DNA of 64,000 bases from Acetobacteroides hydrogenigenes (GTDB taxonomy: Bacteria > Bacteroidota > Bacteroidia > Bacteroidales > ZOR0009). The DNA lies in contig NZ_SLWB01000005.1 of NCBI RefSeq assembly GCF_004340205.1, positions 175,124 to 239,123 of the forward strand, read 5' to 3'. The position numbers were made by a program, and so were the translations under genes. A model generated the notes under the pieces. The model did not search any database. It was given only the letters and a program-made list of their open reading frames with translations, and was not told the origin of the DNA. Numbering within the stretch: the first letter of the stretch is position 1; each line of letters begins with the position of its first letter. Positions 33,405-42,137 of this stretch are shown here, piece after piece.

Positions 33405-33620
33405 GCTGTTCCGAGCAGCTTAGTAACCTGTCCCCAATAGGTTAGCAACCTGTTCCGAGCAGCTTATTACCTGTTCCAAATAGGTTAGTAACCTGTTTCG
33501 AACAGTTTATTACCTATTCCAAGCAGGTTAGTAACCTGTCCCCAATAGGTTAGCAACCTGTTCCGAGCAGCTTATTACCTGTTCCGAATAGGTTAGCAAC
33601 CTGCTCCGAACAGGTTATTG
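33403..33620. repeat. 21/22-nt tandem repeat array 2
   Basis: About ten units. The type is AACCTGTTCCGAGCAGGTTA; each unit is a palindrome with arms such as AGCTG/CAGCT or AACCTG/CAGGTT around a TTCCGAG-like centre. Unit lengths alternate between 21 and 22. Where the left arm changes the right arm often changes to match (for example AGCTG with CAGCT in the first unit), which suggests selection for pairing. Confidence 0.85.
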
Positions 33621-33766
33621 CCATTCTTAGGCTACTTTTAATGCCTAATCGGTTAGAGATGAATAAGCGAGAAGGGGGTTGCCATCGTTCCCGAACCAGC
33701 CCGTGGGGCATAAAAAAATCCCACCTTACACCGTAAAGCAGGATTAGAAGGCATTCGGGAAGGATG
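33621..33766. other. Short spacer after array 2
   Basis: Nothing recognisable apart from AAAAAAATCCCACC near 33714, which may contribute to ending the minus-strand gene at 33767. Confidence 0.3.
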
Positions 33767-34240
33767 CTACTTAGCTGCGGCCTTCCTACTTGGAGCACCG
33801 GGGAACTGCTGCTTCAGGTCGTCGTAGATCGCCGAAGCGCTGGGCACGCTACCTGCAGCAACTTTGATTGCCCGGTAGAAGCTCATGCAGGAGTTGTAGA
33901 TGTCAGCTCCCAGAACAGCGTTGGTATCCTCCATGTTCTTAAGGATGCTGGACATCCTGTCGATACGAGGGTTAAGGGCAGTATGGGCCGTCATGTCGAG
34001 CCGGAGCTCATCCACATTTATGTACGTTGGAACTAGCGGTACATTGTTGTAGATGTAGCTTGCAGCCTTACCCACCCAAACCTCCATATCGTACTTCACC
34101 TTGCCATACTGAACGCGCTGCTCCGAGGTCAGGTTTACCGCCTTACCCTTGAGCACCGTTTCGAGTGCCGCCAAAGCATCGTCTATTGCTTTTAGCTCCG
34201 CCTCCGTAAACGTTACCGAGATTAGGTTGTCTAAAGCCAT
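33767..34240 (-). CDS. Hypothetical all-helical protein
   Basis: A 157-residue soluble protein with no signal peptide or known motif. The predicted helices include FTEAELKAIDDALAALETVL, NLTSEQRVQYGKVKYDMEVW and PRIDRMSSILKNMEDTNAVL. It ends in a Lys/Ala tail (GAPSRKAAAK). I recall unnamed Bacteroidota proteins of similar length and composition but no function. Coding is supported by length, codon use and borders. Confidence 0.65.
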   Translation of the reverse strand: MALDNLISVTFTEAELKAIDDALAALETVLKGKAVNLTSEQRVQYGKVKYDMEVWVGKAASYIYNNVPLVPTYINVDELRLDMTAHTALNPRIDRMSSILKNMEDTNAVLGADIYNSCMSFYRAIKVAAGSVPSASAIYDDLKQQFPGAPSRKAAAK

Positions 34241-34396
34241 AGTGAAACTAGGTTTTAGGTTAATAATTTTGTTTCGTAGGGCACGTTTCCCCTACTTAAT
34301 TTCGAATGTATAAAATATATTCCGAACATTTAGCTTAAACAGGTGATGTTTTAACAAAAAAGATGTAGGCTCTAGGAATAGTAGAGTGGGGTTTTG

Positions 34397-34404
34397 TAGG
34401 TTTG
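34397..34404 (+). promoter_or_regulatory. -7 element for the S41 protease gene
   Basis: TAGGTTTG, a match to TAnnTTTG, 28 nt before the start codon at 34433. Confidence 0.5.
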
Positions 34405-34432
34405 TGGAATCGGATAAAAAATAGAACTAACA

Positions 34433-35893
34433 ATGAATGCCATTACACATTACAATCGAAAAGCCCTCGCAGCCCTACTCATTGCCTTATTCTGCATGGT
34501 GGGAGCTAGCGCATCAGCCCAGGTAAACAAGCAGCTGAGCAAGGCAGAGATGCAAACCGACATCGACCACTTCTTTAGCAGCCTTAAGCAGCACCACCCC
34601 AACCCCTACTTCTTCTGCTCTAAAGACTCGGTCGAACAAGAAAAGAACCGAATAGTAAATAACCTACCCGACTCGCTATCTACCTACGGCTTTGCCAAGC
34701 GGATCGGCACCCTCAACCACCTATTCGATGGGCATACCAATATTCTCCTCGACTTTACCTGGCAAGATAGATCCCGAGTATACATCCCTTCGATTTTTGA
34801 AATCGACAGCAGCTATGGCCTATACATCAAAGAGAAGTATGCGAACGCCAGAAGCAAGGTTATAAGCATAAACGGACATGATGCAGCATCCATCATGAGC
34901 CAATTCAAGAAGTACATGCTCAACGAGCAGATTAAATCATCGGTACGAAGCAACACCTTCCTCTTCAAGTATTGTCTTCCACTACTCGGCATAACCGAAC
35001 CTTACACCATAGGGCTACTACACGATGGCAAGCAAGAACTCGTTAATATTTCCGAAAAGAGCGCATATACAAATACAGCTACTGGATATAGCTTAGACTT
35101 TTCATCCCTTTATAAAAGAGATACGACCGCAGACACCGTTAGGTCGGTAAATTACAAGATCGACAAAGCACGTTCTCTTGCCATCCTGTACTACAACAGC
35201 TGCGATATCGAGCAGGATAGCGTTATGCAGCAAAAGGTAAAGGCATTTTTCGAAACAATAGACTCCCTAAAAATTGAAAAACTAATCATTGATATTCGAA
35301 ACAACACCGGCGGCTCTACCGACAGCAACGACTTCATAACCGACTACATTAAGCATGATTCATTTACGGTAAGGCAGTCTGCTGAACGAAGAATAAGCAA
35401 AGAATATAAGGAAAAGGTATCTTCTAAAGTAAACAGTTATAGGGATAAGGGCTTTTTTCATAGGATATTCTATAGGCAAAGGATGCCCAACGCCCTTGTG
35501 AAAATATACAATGGTAAGGTCGGAGACCTCTACAAGGTAAGCTACAAGGAAAGGGTAAATGCTAATTCTTCAGGGTACTCGGGAAAGATATTTATTGTTC
35601 AAGGGTACAACACCTTTTCGTCAGCGCTTGACTTTGCCTACTGGTTCAAGTTCGCTAAGCGAGGAACCCTTGTAGGCGATGAAACAGGAGAGCCTACCGA
35701 CTGCTTTAGTGATGCATTGATTGATACGCTACCCAATAGTCAGCTAAACTTTATGGTAGCACAAGGGAGATTCAAATTTCCTTCAGGCAATATTGCATGC
35801 GGATTAAAGCCTGATAGATACGTCAAGATAGATTCCGATGGCATATTCCTAAGCGATAATGAAGTTGAAGAGATAATCAACCTAAAAAGATAA
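34433..35893 (+). CDS. S41 family peptidase
   Basis: A 486-residue secreted serine protease of the S41 (C-terminal processing/tricorn) family. A signal peptide (AALLIALFCMVGASASAQ, residues 13-30) leads into a helical N-terminal domain (MQTDIDHFFSSLKQHHPNPY). The protease domain holds LIIDIRNNTGGSTDSNDFI and the catalytic serine region IVQGYNTFSSALDFAYWFKF, followed by GTLVGDETGEPTDCFSDAL. A classical PDZ domain is not obvious, though residues 115-150 may be a degenerate one. A secreted thioredoxin-like protein gene follows after 69 nt and may be co-transcribed. Confidence 0.85.
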   Translation: MNAITHYNRKALAALLIALFCMVGASASAQVNKQLSKAEMQTDIDHFFSSLKQHHPNPYFFCSKDSVEQEKNRIVNNLPDSLSTYGFAKRIGTLNHLFDGHTNILLDFTWQDRSRVYIPSIFEIDSSYGLYIKEKYANARSKVISINGHDAASIMSQFKKYMLNEQIKSSVRSNTFLFKYCLPLLGITEPYTIGLLHDGKQELVNISEKSAYTNTATGYSLDFSSLYKRDTTADTVRSVNYKIDKARSLAILYYNSCDIEQDSVMQQKVKAFFETIDSLKIEKLIIDIRNNTGGSTDSNDFITDYIKHDSFTVRQSAERRISKEYKEKVSSKVNSYRDKGFFHRIFYRQRMPNALVKIYNGKVGDLYKVSYKERVNANSSGYSGKIFIVQGYNTFSSALDFAYWFKFAKRGTLVGDETGEPTDCFSDALIDTLPNSQLNFMVAQGRFKFPSGNIACGLKPDRYVKIDSDGIFLSDNEVEEIINLKR

Positions 35894-35962
35894 CACAAAC
35901 ATGAAATTCACTCAAGCAGGCCTAACAGCATACATGCCATTACCCACTAACCCATAGCACCT

Positions 35963-37069
35963 ATGAGAAGAATCGCACAGCTTATCGCATTGGTAGCGCT
36001 CTGCAGCAGCGCTACGGCACAAACCACCGTTAAGGGCGAGTACCTTGCAGCAAAGGGTAAGCCTACGCCAAAGTTTGCCTACCTGTTTACATCCGGCAAT
36101 TCGAAGGGAATGCAGGCAAAGATTGAGAATGGAACGTTTGGCTTCGAGCTGCCTGCACAGCCGCAAAGCTCGTACTACTATACCTCCATTTTTATCTACT
36201 TCTCCAGCAAAGCACCCTTTGGGATGCCCGATAGGGTCAAGGAAAAACGCCACGATTTTGTGCTGGAAGAAGGGCCAATAAGCGTTACCTATAACAGCGC
36301 AAAGGACTACTTTATAGCAAGGGGAGGAGTGCTAAACGAGCATAAGAACAGGATAAATGCTATTGATAGCGTTAGGTTTCAGGAGTACAAAGCAAAAAAA
36401 GCCAACCCCGATGCCATCAACCAAAAGGCGGTTAAAGCCTACCTCAACCTCGTAAGGGAGTGCCCTACATCTCCAATATATCAAGGCTACATTTCGTTTG
36501 CGACAATGCTTTTACCAAAGGATACCGCATCGTACCGAGAGCTAAGCACGCTATACCAGAGCATGCCTGCCGACTTTAAGGAATCGGAAAGGGGAAAGCG
36601 TTTAGCCTCCGACATTGAACGAATAAAGCTGGTATATGAGAATACGGGTAAGGCAGTTGGGGCAAGCCTTGCCGATATGCAGCTAACCGGGCAGGATAAA
36701 GCCCCCTCCAAGCTATCGGCCAACGGAAGCAAGCTAATCCTCCTCGACTTTTGGGCAACCTGGTGCGGCCCCTGCAAAAAGGCACAGCCCAAGTTGGCCG
36801 AATTACAGAGTAAGTATGGAGCCAAGGGCCTTTCGGTTGTTGGAGTTTCAATGGATAAGAATATAACCGATTGGACCAGCTACCTAAAAGGTAAGCCACA
36901 CTCCTACACCCAACTTTGGACCGATTGGGAAAAAGCCAAGAAGCACCCGCTGCTTACCCAAATACAGCATGTTCCTACCCTCGTGCTGGTAGATGCCCAA
37001 ACCATGAGGGTTGTAAGGTGGGATGTAAAGGTAGATGACGTTGAAAAGGAGATTAAGCAACTGCTGTAG
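35963..37069 (+). CDS. TlpA-like thiol-disulfide oxidoreductase
   Basis: A 368-residue secreted protein. The signal peptide is MRRIAQLIALVALCSSATAQ. Residues 21-225 are a DUF4369-like beta region and a helical linker. Residues 235-368 form a thioredoxin fold with the redox motif WATWCGPCKKAQPKLAEL and the cis-Pro segment HVPTLVLVDAQ. Such Bacteroidota proteins reduce or shuffle disulfides in the periplasm, often near outer-membrane proteins. It lies 69 nt after the S41 gene in the same direction. A stem-loop (AGACCTAAC/GTTAGGTCT, 37110-37142) follows but lacks a T-tract. Confidence 0.87.
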   Translation: MRRIAQLIALVALCSSATAQTTVKGEYLAAKGKPTPKFAYLFTSGNSKGMQAKIENGTFGFELPAQPQSSYYYTSIFIYFSSKAPFGMPDRVKEKRHDFVLEEGPISVTYNSAKDYFIARGGVLNEHKNRINAIDSVRFQEYKAKKANPDAINQKAVKAYLNLVRECPTSPIYQGYISFATMLLPKDTASYRELSTLYQSMPADFKESERGKRLASDIERIKLVYENTGKAVGASLADMQLTGQDKAPSKLSANGSKLILLDFWATWCGPCKKAQPKLAELQSKYGAKGLSVVGVSMDKNITDWTSYLKGKPHSYTQLWTDWEKAKKHPLLTQIQHVPTLVLVDAQTMRVVRWDVKVDDVEKEIKQLL

Positions 37070-37223
37070 TAATCCTTAAAAGAGGAGGGGAAAAGAGCGA
37101 ACCATAATCAGACCTAACAGGTTTTAAAAAACGGTTAGGTCTTACACAGCAGAAAAACTATTCTTTTTTATTCCTTACTCGTTTCTAAGAACCACGCAGA
37201 TTTCATATTCAAAGAATGAATTA

Positions 37224-37231
37224 TATCTTTG
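37224..37231 (+). promoter_or_regulatory. -7 element for lspA
   Basis: TATCTTTG matches TAnnTTTG, 28 nt before the lspA ATG; TTTC stands near the -33 position. Confidence 0.5.
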
Positions 37232-37259
37232 CCCATCAAACTATAAGAGATAATCGAGA

Positions 37260-37874
37260 ATGAAGCTTACCATTGGCCAAAAAGCAGCCCTTATTGTTGT
37301 TGCCATCCTAATCGTCGACCAGCTTATTAAGGTATGGATTAAGACCCACATGATGCTAGGCGAGTCGTACACCATTTTTGGAGACTGGGCCTACATCCAC
37401 TTTACCGAAAACTATGGGATGGCATTTGGTCTGGAGTTTTGGGGCAAGGTAGGTAAGATCATCCTTAGCCTATTCCGCATAGCCGCTGTTGTGGCCATCG
37501 GGTTCTACATGCGCCATCTTATTCGCGGCAACAAGGCAAGCAACGGTTCCATTATAGGTTTGGCGCTTATTATGGCCGGGGCGTTGGGCAACATTCTCGA
37601 TAGCGCCTTCTACGGGCTAATCTTTAGCGATTCGTGGGGTCAGGTAGCGCAGCTGTTCCCAGATGGTGGCGGTTACGCCAGCTTCCTTCACGGGAAGGTG
37701 GTGGATATGTTCTACTTCCCGCTAATCGAGGGGCACTTCCCCAGCTGGGTTCCTGCATGGGGTGGTCAGGAGTTTATCTTTTTCCGTCCGGTGTTTAACT
37801 TTGCCGATGCCTCCATCTCTATCGGAGTAGTGTACATCCTGCTGTTCCAACGAAAGCTGTTTACCCAAGACTAG
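37260..37874 (+). CDS. lspA: Lipoprotein signal peptidase (SPase II)
   Basis: A 204-residue inner-membrane aspartic protease that cleaves lipoprotein signal peptides before the lipidated Cys. Four membrane helices are visible. The two catalytic aspartates are in GALGNILDSAFYGLIF and VFNFADASISIGVVY, and the family segment HFTENYGMAFGLEF is present. It is longer than the usual 160-170 residues because of an extracytoplasmic insert (about residues 120-165) common in Bacteroidota. It is monocistronic here with its own terminator, and is not beside ileS and the DksA-like gene, with which it is often clustered in related genomes. Confidence 0.94.
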   Translation: MKLTIGQKAALIVVAILIVDQLIKVWIKTHMMLGESYTIFGDWAYIHFTENYGMAFGLEFWGKVGKIILSLFRIAAVVAIGFYMRHLIRGNKASNGSIIGLALIMAGALGNILDSAFYGLIFSDSWGQVAQLFPDGGGYASFLHGKVVDMFYFPLIEGHFPSWVPAWGGQEFIFFRPVFNFADASISIGVVYILLFQRKLFTQD

Positions 37875-37892
37875 GGTATTCCAATATAATCT

Positions 37893-37926
37893 AAAAGCCT
37901 TCGAGGATTTGCCTCGGAGGCTTTTT
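37893..37926 (+). terminator. Terminator of lspA
   Basis: AAAAGCCTTCGAGG pairs with CCTCGGAGGCTTTT (one mismatch region) across ATTTG, then a T-rich run. Confidence 0.85.
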
Positions 37927-38110
37927 CTTTTGTTCATACCCATTTGATAGCGCCCTACGGTATCATTCAAATCGCGAGGCTTACATCAATTGTACTTGAT
38001 ACCGCAAACCCGTTTTATTCAACCTTCGTGATTTCAAGGTGCTGTGAAGTTCCCCCATCCCACCCTTAGCATTTTAATCTTATTTAGAAATTTAGGAATC
38101 GATATTTACC

Positions 38111-38147
38111 CTACTTTTGAACAAATTTTATTTTTGTTCAAAAGTAG
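38111..38147 (+). promoter_or_regulatory. TetR operator overlapping its promoter
   Basis: A perfect 15-bp inverted repeat, CTACTTTTGAACAAA (38111-38125) and TTTGTTCAAAAGTAG (38133-38147), with a 7-nt AT spacer. The left arm contains a -7 element TACTTTTG (38112-38119), so a bound dimer would block RNA polymerase. It ends 2 nt before the TetR start codon. Confidence 0.8.
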
Positions 38148-38149
38148 CG

Positions 38150-38749
38150 ATGAAAGAGGACGCCGTAGCTATAAAAGATGACCAGCGCGAAGTCATAATA
38201 AGGGCAGCAACAGAGATGTTTGCCCAATACGGCTATAAAAAGGCAACGCTAGAGTCAATCGGCCAGTCGATAGGTAAGGTAAAGAGCTACGTTTACTACT
38301 ACTTCAAGAACAAGGAGGACTTGTTCGAAGCGGTTATCGATAGAGAGGTAGAGCAGCTTCGCAGCAAGTTTCAGCAAATACTCACCTCCGATATGCCCGC
38401 CAGCAAAAAGCTGGAGGAGTACACCAAAAGGAGGATGTCGCTCATATTTCAGCTGGCCAACTACTTCAGCCTAATAAGCAATGGCGTACTAATCAACCCT
38501 TCGCTTACCGACAAGCTTCGCCGAAAGTACGACGAGAAGGAGGTAGAGCACATAAAGGAGATTCTGACCCAGGGGGTAGAGGCTGGAGAATTTCGCATTA
38601 AGGATGTAGATTTAGCATCGTTAGGCTTTTTTACTGTGCTCAAAGGGCTCGAAATACCGCTGTTTACCAGCAACGAAAGCCAAACAAACATCAACCATCG
38701 GATAGACGATTTGCTTTCAATAATTTTTAATGGAATACGATCAAAATAG
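38150..38749 (+). CDS. TetR family transcriptional repressor
   Basis: A 199-residue regulator. The N-terminal HTH reads REVIIRAATEMFAQYGYKKA followed by TLESIGQSIGKVKSYVYYYF and KNKEDLF, the standard TetR layout. The rest is the ligand-binding helical domain. I use the ATG at 38150; the TTG at 38117 lies inside the operator. The perfect palindrome directly upstream implies autoregulation, and the TolC gene 10 nt downstream is the likely co-regulated target. The inducing ligand is unknown. Confidence 0.88.
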   Translation: MKEDAVAIKDDQREVIIRAATEMFAQYGYKKATLESIGQSIGKVKSYVYYYFKNKEDLFEAVIDREVEQLRSKFQQILTSDMPASKKLEEYTKRRMSLIFQLANYFSLISNGVLINPSLTDKLRRKYDEKEVEHIKEILTQGVEAGEFRIKDVDLASLGFFTVLKGLEIPLFTSNESQTNINHRIDDLLSIIFNGIRSK

Positions 38750-38759
38750 AGGCACAACA

Positions 38760-40280
38760 ATGAGGAAGACCGTAGTCTTTTTGATACTTACAGTAAGCGG
38801 GTGGGCAGCAATGGCCCAAACTTCAGCAACACCACTTACGCTGGAGCAATGCCGAAAGATGGCGTTGGAGCACAACAAAAACGTGCAAATATCGGAGATA
38901 AAGGTAGAATCGGCTGATGCGCTTAGCAAAGCCGCCAAGGCGCAATACTTTCCGAACATCAGCTTTACCGGAACCTATCTGCGCACCAATAACGAGCTAC
39001 AGCTGCTAAGCGAAAATAAGCTTTTGCCCATTGGGGTTAAGTATGCCGATGGCTCGTTTGGTCCTGCAACGCCAACGTACAATGCATCTACAGGTAAAAT
39101 AACCTCCGAGAGCCTGAACAACTCATGGACAAAGCTCCCCGACGGAACCATTGCTCCACTCGATAAGAACGGAACCCCATTTAATCCAAAAACCAACCCC
39201 GAAAAGTTGGAGTGGAAAAACTACGCCTACCTTCCTGCTGACCAAACAAGGGTAGAGCATAAGGACTTCTACCTTGGAGCCATTTCGTTGCTTCAACCCG
39301 TATACCTAGGAGGTAAGGTTCGTGAGGTTAACAGGATGGCTGGCTATGCAAAGCAAATTTCGGAGACAAAGAAGAAAATGGAGGATTCCGATGTGCTTTA
39401 CGGAGTTGATGAGGCCTACTGGAGGGTTGTGTCGCTTCAAGAAAAGGTAAAGCTGGCACAGGACTACAACAACCTGGTTACGCGCCTCAATAGCGATGTT
39501 GAGGATATGTACAAGGAGGGCGTTATTACCCGAAACGACCTGCTAAAGGTAAAGGTTAAAGTAAACGAGGTAGAGCTCAACCTAACCAAAGCACAAAATG
39601 GGCTCGAGTTAGCGAAGATGGCGCTTTGCCAAGAGATTGGAATTCCGCTAGAGTCTGACATTACGCTTGCTGATCTGCCCAAGCCACAGCTGACAACCCT
39701 AAAGGATACCGGATATGCTAGCTATGCGCTCAACCATCGTAACGAGATTGCGGCACTTGATCTGGCTTCTAAGCTGGCCCAGTCGAACGTGAACCTTATG
39801 AAATCGCGCTTTATGCCCAACGTTGTTCTTACGGCAAGCTACATGGCTGCTAATCCAAATCCATACAAGGGATTTACTAACGATTTTGGATTAGACTGGA
39901 ATGTTGGCGTAGTGGTTAATATCCCAATTTTCCATTGGGGCGAACGCCACCAAACGCTACGATCTGCCAAACTGGAACAAAAGGTTGCGACCCTAAAAAC
40001 AGAAGAGGCAAAGGAAAAAATTACGCTACAGGTGAAGCAGGCCATGTTTAAGGTAAACGAGACCAATCGCCGCGTTGCCATGACCCAGAAAAACATTGAG
40101 CGTGCCGAAGAAAACCTAAAGGTAGCCAATGATGGTTTCAAGGAAGGGGTTCTTTCGGCTTCCGATGTACTAGAAGCACAAGCCCTTTGGCAAAGTTCGA
40201 TATCCGAAAACATAGAGGCTCGTAACGAGGCCATGCTAAGCGAAACAAACTTAAAGAAAGTACTTGGCGAGCTGCGATAG
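38760..40280 (+). CDS. TolC family outer membrane efflux protein, TetR-linked
   Basis: A 506-residue outer-membrane factor. The signal peptide is MRKTVVFLILTVSGWAAMAQ. Two TolC repeats follow, with the first-strand insert region (about residues 60-145) longer than usual; conserved patterns are TLEQCRKMALEHNKNVQISE and VGVVVNIPIFHWGERHQTLR. I start at 38760, where the signal peptide begins. It is co-transcribed with tetR, but the unit ends at a terminator (40321-40357) with no adaptor or RND pump following. In many Bacteroidota a TetR-TolC-HlyD-RND order is seen, so the rest may have been lost or lie elsewhere. Confidence 0.88.
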   Translation: MRKTVVFLILTVSGWAAMAQTSATPLTLEQCRKMALEHNKNVQISEIKVESADALSKAAKAQYFPNISFTGTYLRTNNELQLLSENKLLPIGVKYADGSFGPATPTYNASTGKITSESLNNSWTKLPDGTIAPLDKNGTPFNPKTNPEKLEWKNYAYLPADQTRVEHKDFYLGAISLLQPVYLGGKVREVNRMAGYAKQISETKKKMEDSDVLYGVDEAYWRVVSLQEKVKLAQDYNNLVTRLNSDVEDMYKEGVITRNDLLKVKVKVNEVELNLTKAQNGLELAKMALCQEIGIPLESDITLADLPKPQLTTLKDTGYASYALNHRNEIAALDLASKLAQSNVNLMKSRFMPNVVLTASYMAANPNPYKGFTNDFGLDWNVGVVVNIPIFHWGERHQTLRSAKLEQKVATLKTEEAKEKITLQVKQAMFKVNETNRRVAMTQKNIERAEENLKVANDGFKEGVLSASDVLEAQALWQSSISENIEARNEAMLSETNLKKVLGELR

Positions 40281-40320
40281 CTGTTCCATGTGAATTTGAA
40301 CCTGTTTCAAATTTTATCTA

Positions 40321-40357
40321 CTCCCGATGGTATGTGGTGTACATCGGGAGTTTTTTT
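40321..40357 (+). terminator. Terminator of the tetR-tolC unit
   Basis: CTCCCGATG/CATCGGGAG (40321-40329 with 40342-40350) followed by seven T. Confidence 0.88.
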
Positions 40358-40664
40358 ATTATTTCTGGTAGGGTAAAGCAAAAGTTAGTTGTATCACTAC
40401 TCGAAAAGGGAATGATAAAAAGTTGAATTGGGCAGAACACTTTTGAAAAAAGGGTGTTTATGCTAAAGGGAATAAAAAGGGATTATAACAGAATCAATTG
40501 CCAAGAGTTCATCTGTACGGAGGAACCGATGTTCTCAATAAGAAGGCATTGTTAGTGGGTCTTATCAATAAGTTTTTTTAGTTTTTATGTTAACCTTACA
40601 TACTAAAAGGCGAGAATGTTGACGAAACAGCGCTCGCCTTTGCTTTTTAAGGGATAAGAAAAAC
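40358..40664. other. Spacer with a terminator-like hairpin
   Basis: No gene seen. AAAGGCGAG/CTCGCCTTT (40606-40614 with 40633-40641) followed by TGCTTTTT resembles a plus-strand terminator without an upstream gene. A short transcribed RNA ahead of it is possible but nothing else supports it. Confidence 0.35.
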
Positions 40665-40697
40665 AAAGGGGGATCGTTGGATAACGTTCCCCCTTTT
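40665..40697 (-). terminator. Terminator of the cysteate-synthase-like gene
   Basis: AAAGGGGG (40665-40672) pairs with CCCCCTTT (40689-40696) across a 16-nt loop; the left A-tract gives U on the minus strand. Confidence 0.7.
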
Positions 40698-40719
40698 GCT
40701 ATGTATTGTAGTTGCTACT

Positions 40720-42006
40720 CTATAGCAATTTTAGCGCTTGCTTAACCTCCTCTAGAGTTGGGTTAAAGTCGAATATGGCAGAAGGCTTTAGGTAGAATAG
40801 CTGATGCTCGCTTTTGTAGCGGTTCTCTCCTCCTCCGGTGATGTTCAGCATAATGGTAGCATTCTTATCAACTTCACCCCTTTTTACCTCGCTAATAAGC
40901 GATGCCACAGCTACCGATGCAGCAGGATGAATATCGATGCCTTCCAACTCTTCGAATAGAGCAGCTGCGGCTGCAGCTTCTTCGTTTGTAGCTACTAGAA
41001 TATCTCCATTGGTATCCTTAAGAGCATCAAATAGGCCTCCTGTAATTGAGTATGGAGGTTTACGATTCGAGAGTACCTTTGCCGTAATGATCTCTACCTT
41101 TTGGCGAGCCTCATCATCCTCCATCGGAAGAAGCGCACGCGAATCAGCTTTCCATGCGTCAAACATTGGTGTGAATGGCGCATTCTGCGACACCATGAGC
41201 TTAGACTTTCCATTGCCAAAACGGCCATCAGTAATAAGGCGGAGGTTAGCTTCCCAAGCGGCAATTGCCCCTGTTCCACTTCCTACGGCCTGAAAGTAGT
41301 AGTCGGGAATCCTACCTATAAATGTTGCCGCCGAAAGCATTGTGGTTCCCATCCCATCGCGACGGGCAATATTCTTGGCACCACCCTCGGTGATATATCC
41401 TTCGAGCTGGCTTACTAGGTTGGAGAGATTTATTGCGTCAAAGTAGTCTGCCCCTTTTTTTGGACATATCAGCTTAACGCAATCGTTAAGGGGTGCATCA
41501 AACCAAAGGGCATCGAGGTTGTCTTCGGGAACGCAAAGAATAAGCGGAATACGGTTGTCGGAGCAAACCTTGGCAAAAGCACGAGCCGTATTTCCGGCAG
41601 ATGCAACCACAAGCGTCTTTGACGACTCGGCAAGCCTTCCGCATACCGAGTATGCCTCCGTTTCCTTAAACGAGCAGGTGCGGTTGTAAGCGCCACGCTC
41701 AGGCCACCATCCCGTAAAAGTTACATACAGATTCGATAGGCCAAGCTCTTTTGCCAGCCCTTCGCTCTTGTAGGTAATTGGGGCCGATGAGCCAGCAAGA
41801 GTTCTTCCAATTGGTAGCCAGTCAGCAAATTTATAAATGCCCCAAGAGTCCGCCTTTACATTAAGCAGACTCTCCTTATAAATTGCTCTGACTAAGCTGG
41901 GCTTTTCCTCTCCCTGGGGATCGAGTATCCAACCGGAATCTTCAAATGTACATCCAGTTGCAACAGATTGTAGAACGTAGCTGGTTTTGCCTATCACCGT
42001 ATTCAT
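40720..42006 (-). CDS. Threonine-synthase-like PLP enzyme, candidate cysteate synthase
   Basis: A 428-residue PLP-dependent fold-type II enzyme related to threonine synthase. The PLP-lysine region is AYNRTCSFKETEAYSVCGRL, the phosphate or carboxylate loop is VVASAGNTARAFAKVCSDNR and the glycine-rich PLP-phosphate loop is FQAVGSGTGAIAAWEA. The N-terminus (YKFADWLPIGRTLAGSSAP) and overall form match, as I recall, Bacteroidota proteins called cysteate synthase, which make L-cysteate from O-phosphoserine and sulfite for sulfonolipid synthesis. A true threonine synthase is the alternative. The start at 42006 is preferred because the -7 element (42030-42037) would leave almost no leader for the ATG at 42021. 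Confidence 0.72.
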   Translation of the reverse strand: MNTVIGKTSYVLQSVATGCTFEDSGWILDPQGEEKPSLVRAIYKESLLNVKADSWGIYKFADWLPIGRTLAGSSAPITYKSEGLAKELGLSNLYVTFTGWWPERGAYNRTCSFKETEAYSVCGRLAESSKTLVVASAGNTARAFAKVCSDNRIPLILCVPEDNLDALWFDAPLNDCVKLICPKKGADYFDAINLSNLVSQLEGYITEGGAKNIARRDGMGTTMLSAATFIGRIPDYYFQAVGSGTGAIAAWEANLRLITDGRFGNGKSKLMVSQNAPFTPMFDAWKADSRALLPMEDDEARQKVEIITAKVLSNRKPPYSITGGLFDALKDTNGDILVATNEEAAAAAALFEELEGIDIHPAASVAVASLISEVKRGEVDKNATIMLNITGGGENRYKSEHQLFYLKPSAIFDFNPTLEEVKQALKLL

Positions 42007-42029
42007 TTTTTTATTCCTCAAATGGATTC

Positions 42030-42037
42030 CAAAATTA
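42030..42037 (-). promoter_or_regulatory. -7 element for the cysteate-synthase-like gene
   Basis: TAATTTTG on the minus strand (TAnnTTTG), with TTT 19 nt upstream. It leaves a leader of about 18 nt to the ATG at 42006. Confidence 0.5.
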
Positions 42038-42137
42038 GCATTTTTGGCTCTTGCTGAAAACGTCTAACTCCAAGAACACAGTTCAAAGGGTGTTTTTTTA
42101 TATTTTCTTTACGCAGAGTTCGTTTTTATGCATACGG

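Noticed and set aside
40358..40664. Small RNA gene before the hairpin at 40606
   Set aside because: Only a terminator-like hairpin supports it; no promoter match was found upstream.
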